Source: Clostridium sp. CAG:389 (GTDB taxonomy: Bacteria > Bacillota > Clostridia > TANB77 > CAG-508). From it: a DNA stretch of 29,044 bases. This document shows, piece after piece, positions 20,469 through 28,037 of the stretch. Within the stretch, counting starts at the first letter, position 1. Every line of letters begins with the position of its first letter. Location: positions 4,906-33,949 of the forward strand of contig FR901913.1 of the NCBI GenBank assembly GCA_000438255.1, given 5' to 3'. Made by a program: the position numbers and the translations under genes. A model generated the notes under the pieces. The model worked only from the letters and a program-made list of their open reading frames with translations, was not told the origin of the DNA and searched no databases.

Positions 20469-21047
20469 GTGAATCAAATTGTTGAAAGCATAAAGGCAGA
20501 ATTAATAGAAAGATGCAATAATTATAAGTTAAAATACGGTTTTGATTATTGGAATGATCATATAAAATATGTTGTAAAAAATGCTATTCAGTTGGCAAAT
20601 AAATATAATGCTGATGTAGAAATTGTGGAATTAGGTGCATTATTACATGATATAGCAATGCCATCAGAGTTTGGTCCAAAGGAAGAACATAATGTATACG
20701 GGGTTGAGATTGCAGAAGAATTATTGTCAAAATTAAATTATCCAGAGGATAGGAAACAAAGAGTGAAAGAATGTGTATTAAGACATAGAGGAAGTAAAGA
20801 TTTGCCAAGAAATACAATAGAAGAACAATGCGTGGCGGATGCTGATGTTATGGCTCATTTTGATGCTATTCCTTCATTATTTCATTTGGCTTTTGGTGGA
20901 GATGAAAAAAATATGACATTAGAAGATGGAACTGAGTTTGTTAGAAAAAAACTTGAACGTGATTTTAATAAATTGAGTGATAAAACAAGAGAAGATTTAA
21001 GAGAAAGATATGAAAATATTGTTAAAATTTTATTTGTAGAAAAATAA
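20469..21047 (+). CDS. HD-domain protein (probable metal-dependent phosphohydrolase)
   Basis: The 192-residue protein has HD-superfamily features: H31 (NDHIKYVV), ELGALLHDIAMP with the HD pair at about 58-59, a later metal-ligand histidine (CVLRHRG, about 101) and the ADADVMAHFD segment (about 117-126). Such proteins hydrolyse phosphate esters of nucleotides or signalling molecules; no substrate can be assigned. The start is GTG at 20469, preceded by AGGAGG at 6-7 bases; no ATG is available nearby. The spacing suggests co-transcription with the pyrophosphorylase gene. It is followed by the terminator at 21096-21124. Confidence 0.85.
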   Translation: MNQIVESIKAELIERCNNYKLKYGFDYWNDHIKYVVKNAIQLANKYNADVEIVELGALLHDIAMPSEFGPKEEHNVYGVEIAEELLSKLNYPEDRKQRVKECVLRHRGSKDLPRNTIEEQCVADADVMAHFDAIPSLFHLAFGGDEKNMTLEDGTEFVRKKLERDFNKLSDKTREDLRERYENIVKILFVEK

Positions 21048-21095
21048 ATTATGATAAGTTTTATTTTAATGTTGATACTTATGAATTCATACATA

Positions 21096-21124
21096 AAAAG
21101 TGACCAAATATATTGGTCACTTTT
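21096..21124. terminator. Bidirectional terminator (GTGACC stem)
   Basis: A perfect 12-bp stem AAAAGTGACCAA (21096-21107) against TTGGTCACTTTT (21113-21124) with a 5-base loop. It serves the HD gene (+) and the YvlD-like gene (-). The same AAAAGTGACC stem recurs at 22894. Confidence 0.9.
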
Positions 21125-21132
21125 AAACATTG

Positions 21133-21504
21133 CTACATAGTTTGATTTCCTGGTAAGAAATAATCAATAACACCATAAATCAAAGCACCAATTATAGCAG
21201 CAATCCATGAAATAGAGTAACCAGCTACAAAGAATTGAGTAACATATAAGGTAATAGCGGCCAATGCAAAACCTACGAAGCCTTTACCAAATGGGCTTGC
21301 ATGTAAACCTGTAAATTTTGTAACTAAGTAATCTATTACTGTTAAAACAACAGCAGCTATAATTAAAGTCCAAATATTATTAATTGAAAAACCAGGTGTA
21401 AAAAATGCAGTAATACCTAGAACAACAGCAGCAGCAATTAATCTACCAACTATTTGCCATACTGTGGAAGTACCATTTTCACTTCTTGTTTGTGAATTTG
21501 ACAT
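21133..21504 (-). CDS. YvlD/phage-holin-IV-like membrane protein
   Basis: A 123-residue protein with four predicted membrane segments: about residues 20-37, 44-62, 75-95 and 98-117. The repeated pattern TPGFSINNIWTLIIAAVVL... and VAGYSISWIAAIIGALIYG is the internal duplication typical of the YvlD-type four-TM family (PF04020, grouped with the phage holin IV superfamily; its cellular role is unclear). A DUF2512-type protein is an alternative. The N-terminus is a short polar Ser/Thr/Asn stretch without a signal peptide. AAGGAGG is 8 bases before the ATG. The gene is monocistronic and divergent from the DUF421 gene. Despite the family name there is no sign of a phage nearby. Confidence 0.75.
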   Translation of the reverse strand: MSNSQTRSENGTSTVWQIVGRLIAAAVVLGITAFFTPGFSINNIWTLIIAAVVLTVIDYLVTKFTGLHASPFGKGFVGFALAAITLYVTQFFVAGYSISWIAAIIGALIYGVIDYFLPGNQTM

Positions 21505-21628
21505 ATAGAAAACCTCCTTAAATTTTTAAAAACTTATGCAAATTAAATTTGCTATTTCAAGGCTCTAATTTTATTATTCACGAAATTTTAAATAATATTC
21601 AAAAATGTAAGTATAAAAAAGTTAAATA

Positions 21629-21658
21629 TTGTAAAAAATAAAATAAAAATCATATTTT
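21629..21658 (+). promoter_or_regulatory. Weak promoter candidate for the DUF421-DUF4363 pair
   Basis: TTGTAA (21629-21634), 18-base spacer, TATTTT (21653-21658). The match is modest in very AT-rich DNA. A forespore sigma factor is also possible for this gene type, but no clean sigma-F or sigma-G boxes were seen. Confidence 0.35.
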
Positions 21659-21686
21659 GAATTAAAAAAGTGTCTGAGGTGAAAAA

Positions 21687-22373
21687 ATGTTAATTACTTT
21701 TTTTAGAGCAATAATATTATACATATTTGTACTAATTGTAATGAGACTAATGGGAAAAAGAGAAATAGGGCAGTTACAGCCATTTGAATTAGCCATTTCT
21801 ATAATGATAGCAGATTTAGCAACAATTCCAATGAGTGATACAGGTGTACCAATTTTTAATGGATTAATTCCTATTTTAGGACTGTTAGTTATGCATTTAT
21901 GTATTTCAGTTTTAAATTTAAAAAGTATAAAAGCAAGAGAAATTATTTGCGGAAAGCCTACAATTTTAATATATAGGGGGAAAATTGACGAGAAGGCTTT
22001 GAAAAAAGAAAGATTTACAGTTAATGAATTGGAAGAGAGACTAAGAGGAAATAATATTGTGAATTTAGGTGATGTTGAATATGCAATTTTGGAAACAAGT
22101 GGACAAGTTACAGTAATTCAAAAACCTGAAAAGAGAAATACAATTCCAGAAGATTTTAATATAGTACCTGAATATGAAGGGATTCCATACGATTTAGTTG
22201 TTGATGGAAAAATTATGAATCAAAACTTGCAACTAATTGGAAAAAATTATAATTGGCTAAAAAAACAGGTTGAAAAATTTGATATGAAACCAGAAGAAGC
22301 ATTGGTTGTTACTTATGATGGCAAAGGCCAAATTTTTTGTCAGAAAAAAGAAAAAAGAGTTCATAAAATTTAA
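21687..22373 (+). CDS. DUF421 family membrane protein (YetF/YcaP-like)
   Basis: The 228-residue protein has three N-terminal membrane helices (about 5-20, 35-50 and 57-78) with the family signature RLMGKREIGQLQPFELAISIMIADLAT at about 20-46. A soluble C-terminal alpha/beta domain follows (GKPTILIYRGKIDEKALKKERFTVNELEERLR...DVEYAILETSGQVTVI). DUF421 proteins are common in spore formers, and some (YetF/2Duf type) sit in the spore inner membrane and affect spore resistance and permeability; the role of this one is inferred only by family. GAGGTG is 6 bases before the ATG. The next gene, a DUF4363 protein, is 29 bases downstream, a pairing often seen in Clostridia. Confidence 0.9.
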   Translation: MLITFFRAIILYIFVLIVMRLMGKREIGQLQPFELAISIMIADLATIPMSDTGVPIFNGLIPILGLLVMHLCISVLNLKSIKAREIICGKPTILIYRGKIDEKALKKERFTVNELEERLRGNNIVNLGDVEYAILETSGQVTVIQKPEKRNTIPEDFNIVPEYEGIPYDLVVDGKIMNQNLQLIGKNYNWLKKQVEKFDMKPEEALVVTYDGKGQIFCQKKEKRVHKI

Positions 22374-22402
22374 TGATAAAGAAGTAATTGGAGATGAATA
22401 TT

Positions 22403-22801
22403 ATGACGAAGGAATTAGTTATTTCTGTAATTATTGTTGTAGTAATAATTGTAGGAGATATTTTTACTACAAAATATACAGATAAATCTATTGAAACTAC
22501 AACACAAAGTTTATCTGAAATTAGAGAAGAGATGGAGAAGGAAAATGAGGAAGAAATAGATGCAGATAAGTTAAAAGAACAAATTAAAAATATTAGGAAT
22601 GATTGGAATAAAAGACATAAAAAACTTGCTATTTATATTGAACATGATGAGTTGGAAAAAATAGAGACTAATTTAGCTGGACTTAATGGGTATTTAGATA
22701 AAGAAGAATATGGAGATTCTATGGCTCAACTTGATATTAGTGTGTATGTATTGGAACATATAAAAAATAAGACCATATTGAGTTTGATAAATATTTTTTA
22801 A
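22403..22801 (+). CDS. DUF4363 family protein
   Basis: The 132-residue protein has one N-terminal membrane anchor (ELVISVIIVVVIIVGDIF, about 4-21) and a helical outside or periplasm-like domain with EQIKNIRNDWNKRHKKLAIYIEHDELEKIETNLAGL, the pattern of DUF4363. Function is unknown; the family co-occurs with DUF421. The start was set at the ATG at 22403 because TTGGAG lies 9 bases upstream; the ATG at 22394 directly abuts that site and the TTG at 22388 is part of it. It is the last gene of the pair. The 90 bases after it hold a 26-codon frame without a ribosome binding site and then a terminator. Confidence 0.85.
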   Translation: MTKELVISVIIVVVIIVGDIFTTKYTDKSIETTTQSLSEIREEMEKENEEEIDADKLKEQIKNIRNDWNKRHKKLAIYIEHDELEKIETNLAGLNGYLDKEEYGDSMAQLDISVYVLEHIKNKTILSLINIF

Positions 22802-22893
22802 AATTTGATTTTTTATGACTTTAAAACTAACAGAAAACGGAGCAGAATTACTAAATATTGTAATTTATGAGGCAATGCAGGAAATTGTGAAGT

Positions 22894-22923
22894 AAAAGTG
22901 ACCTTTTATATGAGGTCACTTTT
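22894..22923. terminator. Bidirectional terminator (second GTGACC stem)
   Basis: An 11-bp stem AAAAGTGACCT (22894-22904) against AGGTCACTTTT (22913-22923) with an 8-base loop. It lies between the DUF4363 gene (+) and the Lon-family gene (-). The outer 10 bp are identical to the terminator at 21096-21124. Confidence 0.9.
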
Positions 22924-22927
22924 TATA

Positions 22928-25315
22928 TTATTTATTTTCATCAATTTTTGCATATTTTTTAAGTTTTTCATAAACAAGATAATTAACAGTACCAGCAGGA
23001 AAGTGGCCATCTTTATCCTTCTTACCAGCAGGAACGCCAGTCAAAACTTCAATACCTTCCTCAATTGTTGAAACTGCATAAATATGGAACAAGCCATTTT
23101 TAACAGCAGAAACAATTTCATCAGAAAGTTGTAAATTATCAACATTTTGAACAGGAATCATAACACCATGTTCACCATTTAAACCACGCATTTTGCAGAT
23201 TTGGAAATAACCTTCAATTTTTTCGTTAACACCACCAATTGGTTGGATTTGACCTTTTTGGTTAACTGACCCAGTTACCGCGATGGCTTGATTTATAGGT
23301 ATTCCAGAAAGACTAGAAAGTAAACCATAAAGTTCTGTACTAGAAGCACTATCACCATCAACACCATTATATAATTGTTCAAAACAAATACTTGCAGTTA
23401 AGCACAAAGGAATGTCTTGTGCAAACATTTCACCTAAATATCCAGATAAAATTAGAACACCTTTTGAGTGAGTAGAACCAGAAAGTTCAACTTCTCTTTC
23501 GATATTTACAATTCCGTTTCTACCTGTATATGTGTTAACAGTTATTTTAGCAGGTTTACCAAAAGAGTAATCTCCAATTGTTAAAATTGTTAAACCATTT
23601 ATTGTTCCAACTTCAAAACCAGTTGTATCAATTAATAAAGAATGATCTTTAATCATATCCATATATTTTGTGTCAAATTTCTTTACTCTTTCAACTCTTT
23701 CAGATAAAGCTTTATCCACAAATTCACGGGTTACAACTTTTGACCTTGACATCTTAGCCCAAGTTGCAGCTTCACCAGCAACTTTAATTAAATCATCAAA
23801 CCTTGTAGATAATTTTTTATGACTTCCAGCAAGTTTTGAAGCATATTCAATTAATCTTGCCATAGCACCTTTATCTAAATGTGGAAGTTGTTCTACTTCA
23901 CAGAAACCATGAATTATTTGGGCTAATTTATTTGCATTTTCATTATTAAATGGTGCATCATCTTCAAATTCAACTTTTATTTTAAATAATTTTCTGAAAT
24001 CTGAATCCATAGCTAAAAGTGTTTGATAAATACTAGCATTTCCTATTAAAATCACTTTTAAATCCAAAGGAATTGGTTCAGGTTTTAAAGAAACCATAAC
24101 CATAGATGCACGTTGATCTGTTGTATTTTCAATACTTATTTCTTTAACTCTTAAAGCTTTTTTTAATGTTTCATAGCAAAAATTATTTTGTAATAAATCT
24201 TTTGCTTGGAAAATAATATATCCACCATTTGCTTGCTGTAATAGACCAGGTTTTAACATTGTGTGATCTGTTTTTAATGAACCATAATAGTTTTCATATT
24301 CAAGAGATCCGAAGATGTTATGATAAGAGTAGTTTGAATCCATTATAACAGGAGCACCTTCTATATTTGAATTATCAACAAATAAGTTGACTCTGTAATT
24401 TAAAGAGGGATCTTGTTTTCTTTGAGTAGGATTCATTTGTTGTTGTTTTTCTTTTTCTTTGTCTTCGTCAACAAAATATGAAACATTTTTTAAAACATCT
24501 TGTTTAACATCATTCAAGAATTTTGTTATTTTTTTATTTCTCTTAAATTGAGATTTTAAATAATTAATGTGAACATTAATTGTAAGTAAGGCGATATTTG
24601 ATTGCCATTCTGATATTTTTTTATCTGATTGTTTTTCTATTATTTTTATTTGTTCGATTGCATCCATAATTTGTGCTTGAACAATTGTTGACTTTTCTTC
24701 ATATATTTGTTTTATTGAATTATCTAATTTATCAAATTCTTCTTCGTCAATAGCTTTTCCATTTACAATAGGCATCATATAAATTCCATTTTGAGATGAT
24801 TTTACTTGAAAATTATGTTTTGATGCATCTTCATTTAATTTGTCTAATATATTTGAACGTTTTTCTTCAAATTCTTGTTTTAATAAAGCTTTTTCTTTTT
24901 CAAAATCATCAGCATTGAATGTTTTTTTAATGTCTTTTTTTACTTCTAAAATAAATCCGTCCATTGCATTTTTAAATTCTTTACCTTGACCTGCTGGCAA
25001 AGAAACTGCTATTGGTTCATTTGGATTGTCAAAATTGTAAATGTAGCACCAGTCATTAGGTGTTTTTTGCTTTTTTGATATTTTATTTAGATAGTTTTTT
25101 GTGTACATTGTTTTTCCTACACCACTTGGTCCTTCAATATAAAGGTTATAGCCTTTTACATCTACTTGTAGACCAAATTCGAGTGCTTTAATACCACGTT
25201 CTTGACCTATTCCTGTTGTGATGTCTTCTAGCTCTTGTGTTGTTTCAAAATTGAATATGTTAGTATCACAGGTCATTTTTAGGTCTCTAAAATTTAATTC
25301 ATTTTTGCTTTTCAT
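22928..25315 (-). CDS. AAA-domain Lon-family ATP-dependent protease (Lon-like, non-canonical)
   Basis: The 795-residue protein has an N-terminal nucleotide-binding part with Walker A GPSGVGKT at 62-69. A long insertion rich in charged helices and Lys/Gln (about 130-310) follows, then a AAA core (ANGGYIIFQAKDLLQ, LKVILIGNASIYQTLLAMDSDF, STRFDDLIKVAGEAATWAKM) and a C-terminal Lon protease domain. The catalytic dyad is complete: S656 in DGDSASS and K699 in GGVNEKIEGY, 43 residues apart as in E. coli Lon. The classic Lon N-terminal substrate domain is absent, so this is the AAA_32/Lon_C type rather than LonA. The start at 25315 is supported by GGAGG 7 bases upstream; a 13-codon extension would cross it. 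Confidence 0.92.
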   Translation of the reverse strand: MKSKNELNFRDLKMTCDTNIFNFETTQELEDITTGIGQERGIKALEFGLQVDVKGYNLYIEGPSGVGKTMYTKNYLNKISKKQKTPNDWCYIYNFDNPNEPIAVSLPAGQGKEFKNAMDGFILEVKKDIKKTFNADDFEKEKALLKQEFEEKRSNILDKLNEDASKHNFQVKSSQNGIYMMPIVNGKAIDEEEFDKLDNSIKQIYEEKSTIVQAQIMDAIEQIKIIEKQSDKKISEWQSNIALLTINVHINYLKSQFKRNKKITKFLNDVKQDVLKNVSYFVDEDKEKEKQQQMNPTQRKQDPSLNYRVNLFVDNSNIEGAPVIMDSNYSYHNIFGSLEYENYYGSLKTDHTMLKPGLLQQANGGYIIFQAKDLLQNNFCYETLKKALRVKEISIENTTDQRASMVMVSLKPEPIPLDLKVILIGNASIYQTLLAMDSDFRKLFKIKVEFEDDAPFNNENANKLAQIIHGFCEVEQLPHLDKGAMARLIEYASKLAGSHKKLSTRFDDLIKVAGEAATWAKMSRSKVVTREFVDKALSERVERVKKFDTKYMDMIKDHSLLIDTTGFEVGTINGLTILTIGDYSFGKPAKITVNTYTGRNGIVNIEREVELSGSTHSKGVLILSGYLGEMFAQDIPLCLTASICFEQLYNGVDGDSASSTELYGLLSSLSGIPINQAIAVTGSVNQKGQIQPIGGVNEKIEGYFQICKMRGLNGEHGVMIPVQNVDNLQLSDEIVSAVKNGLFHIYAVSTIEEGIEVLTGVPAGKKDKDGHFPAGTVNYLVYEKLKKYAKIDENK

Positions 25316-25470
25316 TTGTTTTCCTCCAAAATTTTTTTCTTTTATTGTGTCCAATTTTTTTTCGTATTATTTACTATTGCTATTTTATATTAGTTGTTGA
25401 AATTTGTAAAGGTTTGTAGAAGAAAAAATGATAATATATTTATGACCAAGTATTCAAATTTAAAAAAAAT

Positions 25471-25500
25471 ATTGCAATAATGCAATAATAAATATATAAT
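25471..25500 (+). promoter_or_regulatory. Promoter with overlapping palindromic operator for the tetR-acyl-CoA ligase operon
   Basis: -35 TTGCAA (25472-25477), 17-base spacer, -10 TATAAT (25495-25500). The palindrome ATTGCA-N4-TGCAAT (25471-25486) covers the -35 and the spacer. This is the usual place for a TetR-type operator, so binding by the downstream-encoded regulator would block RNA polymerase. Confidence 0.65.
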
Positions 25501-25595
25501 AAGTAGCAAAAAGAAACGACGAAAAATTTGAGAATTTAAAGAAAATATCTCAAAAACATTAAAGATAATAAGCAAAGCGAAAGGGATGAACAAAT

Positions 25596-26165
25596 ATGAA
25601 TAAAACAAAAAGAAAAATATTTGAAACATCAATGAAACTATTTGCAGAAAAAGGATATGACGCAACAAGTATAGAAGAAATAACAGCAACAGTAGGAGTG
25701 GCAAAAGGAACACTATATTATCATTTTTCAAGCAAAGAAGAAATATTCAATTTCTTAATAGAAGAAGGAATAAAACTATTGCAAAATAGTATCGATATAA
25801 AAACTGAAAAACTAGATAATTATATAGATAAAATAAAAGCAATTGTACTAATAGAAATAAAAATAGTTAATAAATATGAAGATTTTATAACAATTTTATT
25901 AAGTCAATTTTATGGAAAAGAAGCAAGAAATAAAATGTGCCAACAGCATGTTTTTGAATATATTGGAAAGATTGAAAAAATAGTGGCAGAAGGAATGGAA
26001 AAAGGACAAATAAAACAAGGAAATCCAAAGATAATAGCATCAGAAATATATGCACTTATAGCATCTACACTAGTATACAAAATGAAAAATGAAAATGAAA
26101 TTGATATTATAAAAATTTATAAAGAATTTGAAAGAACAGTAGTTGAAGGACTTAAAGTAAAATAA
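25596..26165 (+). CDS. TetR-family transcriptional regulator
   Basis: The 189-residue protein has a TetR helix-turn-helix at residues 5-50: KRKIFETSMKLFAEKGYDATSIEEITATVGVAKGTLYYHFSSKEEIF. The helical C-terminal domain (60-189) binds the inducer and dimerises; its ligand cannot be read from sequence. It lies 17 bases before a long-chain acyl-CoA ligase gene, so a fatty acid or acyl-CoA is a reasonable inferred ligand, as in FadR/FatR-type TetR repressors. GGG ATG AAC separates a poor ribosome binding site (AAAGGG) from the ATG at 25596. An operator-like palindrome overlies its promoter, suggesting autorepression. The leader is about 90 bases long. Confidence 0.93.
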   Translation: MNKTKRKIFETSMKLFAEKGYDATSIEEITATVGVAKGTLYYHFSSKEEIFNFLIEEGIKLLQNSIDIKTEKLDNYIDKIKAIVLIEIKIVNKYEDFITILLSQFYGKEARNKMCQQHVFEYIGKIEKIVAEGMEKGQIKQGNPKIIASEIYALIASTLVYKMKNENEIDIIKIYKEFERTVVEGLKVK

Positions 26166-26182
26166 AGAAGTGAGGAATAAAA

Positions 26183-27901
26183 ATGAGAGAAGCAATTTAT
26201 GAAGTTGAAAGAATTACAGATTTGAAAGATATGATAAATAAATCAGTTGATAAGTTTGCAGACAGACCAGCATATGTATTTAAAACAGATAAAAAAGGAA
26301 AATTCAAAGAAATAACATATAGACAATTGAAAAATGATATTGATAATCTTGGAACAAGTCTAATTAATTTAGGATTACAAGATAAAAGAATTGCTGTTAT
26401 TGGAGAAAATAGATATGAATGGGGTGTTACATATTTAGCAGTAGTAAATGGGACAGGTACTATTGTTCCATTAGACAAAGCATTGCCAGCAAATGAAATT
26501 GAAAGTTTAATAATTCGTTCTGGTGTTGAAGCAATAGTATATTCAAGTAAATATGATGAAATAATGAATATGTTAAAAGAAAAAAAGAATACAGATTTAA
26601 AATACTTTATTTCTATGGATTTAGAAGAAAGTGAAAATGGAATTATTTCATTTAAAAAATTAATAAATAGGGGAAAAGAATTATTAGAAAATGGCGACAA
26701 GAGATTTGTTGATGCCAAAATTGATGTAGAAGAAATGAAAATAATGTTATTTACATCAGGAACAACATCAAAATCAAAAGCTGTAATGTTATCACATAAA
26801 AATATAGCAAGTAACTTGATGGATATATCTTCTGTATTAAAGGTAAAGGAGGATGATAGATTTTTATCATTTTTACCATTACATCACACATTTGAATGTA
26901 CAACAGGATTTTTATTACCATTATCAGTTGGTGCATCTATTGCGTTTTGTGATGGAATAAGACATATTGCAGAAAATCTAAAAGAATATGATATTACATT
27001 TATGGTATCTGTTCCAGTTTTATATGAAAATATGTGTAAAAAGATAATGAAATCAATAAAAGATCAGGGTAAAGGAACAACTGTTAATGTTGGAATGAAA
27101 GTTTCAAATTTATTGTTAAAAGTAGGATTAGATATAAGAGGAAAATTGTTTAAACAAGTACGTGATAAAGTAGGTTCTAAATTAAGATTATTAGTTGCAG
27201 GTGGAGCAGCATTGGATCCAGATACAGAAAGAACATTCAATTCTTTGGGAATTAATATGGTACAAGGTTATGGATTAACGGAATCTTCACCAGTTATTGC
27301 AGTTGAAGATGATAAATATAAAAAAATAGGTTCAATAGGAAAGGCTTTACCAAGTCTTGATGCTAAAATAGATAATCCAAATGAAGAAGGGATTGGTGAG
27401 TTATTAGTAAAAGGACCTACAATTATGCTTGGATATTATGAAAATGATGAAGCAACAAAAGAAGCAATAGATGATGAAGGCTGGTTACATACAGGTGATT
27501 TAGCTAAGATAGATAAAGATGGATTTATATTTATAACAGGAAGAAAGAAATTTGTTATAGTTTTAAAAAATGGAAAAAATGTATATCCAGAAGAATTGGA
27601 AATTTTAATAAATAAGATAGCAGGTGTAAAGGAGTGTTTTGTATATGGAAAACCAGAAGATGATGGAGATTATAAAATATCTGCTAAAATTGTTTATGAT
27701 AAAGAGATAATGAAAGATGTATATGGAGTAGAAAAAGAAGAAGATATAAAAGAAAAATTATGGCAAGAAGTTAAAAGTATAAATAAAACTATGCCAAAAT
27801 ATAAATATATAAAAGGTATAATAGTAACAGAAGAAGAATTAATCAAAACTACTACGCGTAAAGTGAAAAGAAATGCTGAAATGGAAAAAATAACTATGTA
27901 A
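26183..27901 (+). CDS. Long-chain fatty acid-CoA ligase (AMP-forming)
   Basis: The enzyme activates fatty acids to acyl-CoA through acyl-AMP. The 572-residue protein has the ANL-superfamily motifs in order: P-loop LFTSGTTSKSKAVMLSHKNI (about 192-211, with SKSK in place of the usual GxPK), FLPLHHTFECT, GGAALDP, GYGLTESSPVIA, GWLHTGDLAKIDKDGFIFITGRKK and the C-terminal KTTTRKVKR with the adenylation lysine. Length and motifs fit the long-chain (FadD/FAA) group; acyl chain length and physiological use (membrane lipid recycling or degradation) cannot be told. AGTGAGGA precedes the ATG. It shares the operon with tetR and ends at the hairpin at 27939-27967. Confidence 0.93.
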   Translation: MREAIYEVERITDLKDMINKSVDKFADRPAYVFKTDKKGKFKEITYRQLKNDIDNLGTSLINLGLQDKRIAVIGENRYEWGVTYLAVVNGTGTIVPLDKALPANEIESLIIRSGVEAIVYSSKYDEIMNMLKEKKNTDLKYFISMDLEESENGIISFKKLINRGKELLENGDKRFVDAKIDVEEMKIMLFTSGTTSKSKAVMLSHKNIASNLMDISSVLKVKEDDRFLSFLPLHHTFECTTGFLLPLSVGASIAFCDGIRHIAENLKEYDITFMVSVPVLYENMCKKIMKSIKDQGKGTTVNVGMKVSNLLLKVGLDIRGKLFKQVRDKVGSKLRLLVAGGAALDPDTERTFNSLGINMVQGYGLTESSPVIAVEDDKYKKIGSIGKALPSLDAKIDNPNEEGIGELLVKGPTIMLGYYENDEATKEAIDDEGWLHTGDLAKIDKDGFIFITGRKKFVIVLKNGKNVYPEELEILINKIAGVKECFVYGKPEDDGDYKISAKIVYDKEIMKDVYGVEKEEDIKEKLWQEVKSINKTMPKYKYIKGIIVTEEELIKTTTRKVKRNAEMEKITM

Positions 27902-27938
27902 CAAAAATGTAATACTTTTGTAATGAAAATGTAAACTA

Positions 27939-27967
27939 AAAAAACTACAATTCTATTGTAGTTTTTT
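27939..27967 (+). terminator. Terminator of the tetR-acyl-CoA ligase operon
   Basis: A perfect 13-bp stem AAAAAACTACAAT (27939-27951) against ATTGTAGTTTTTT (27955-27967) with a TCT loop. Its right arm contains the -35 element of the next promoter. Confidence 0.92.
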
Positions 27968-27984
27968 GTTTAATATTGTATAAT
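27956..27984 (+). promoter_or_regulatory. Promoter of the 299-residue gene, overlapping the upstream terminator
   Basis: -35 TTGTAG (27956-27961), 17-base spacer, -10 TATAAT (27979-27984). The -35 and the first six spacer bases form the right arm of the preceding terminator. Confidence 0.65.
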
Positions 27985-28037
27985 TATAAAAGAAACAGTA
28001 AAAGCAATAAAGCGTAAGATAAAGGAGGTTGTTTACA

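Noticed and set aside
21133..21504. Phage holin reading of the YvlD-like gene as evidence for a prophage
   Set aside because: The holin label is only a family name; no other phage genes are nearby.
25390..25731. 113-codon minus-strand frame covering the tetR start
   Set aside because: It is a Leu/Phe-rich shadow crossing the tetR promoter and coding start, without an RBS.
26197..26718. 173-codon minus-strand frame opposite the acyl-CoA ligase gene
   Set aside because: It is an antisense shadow with Ser/Phe/Leu-rich composition and no RBS.
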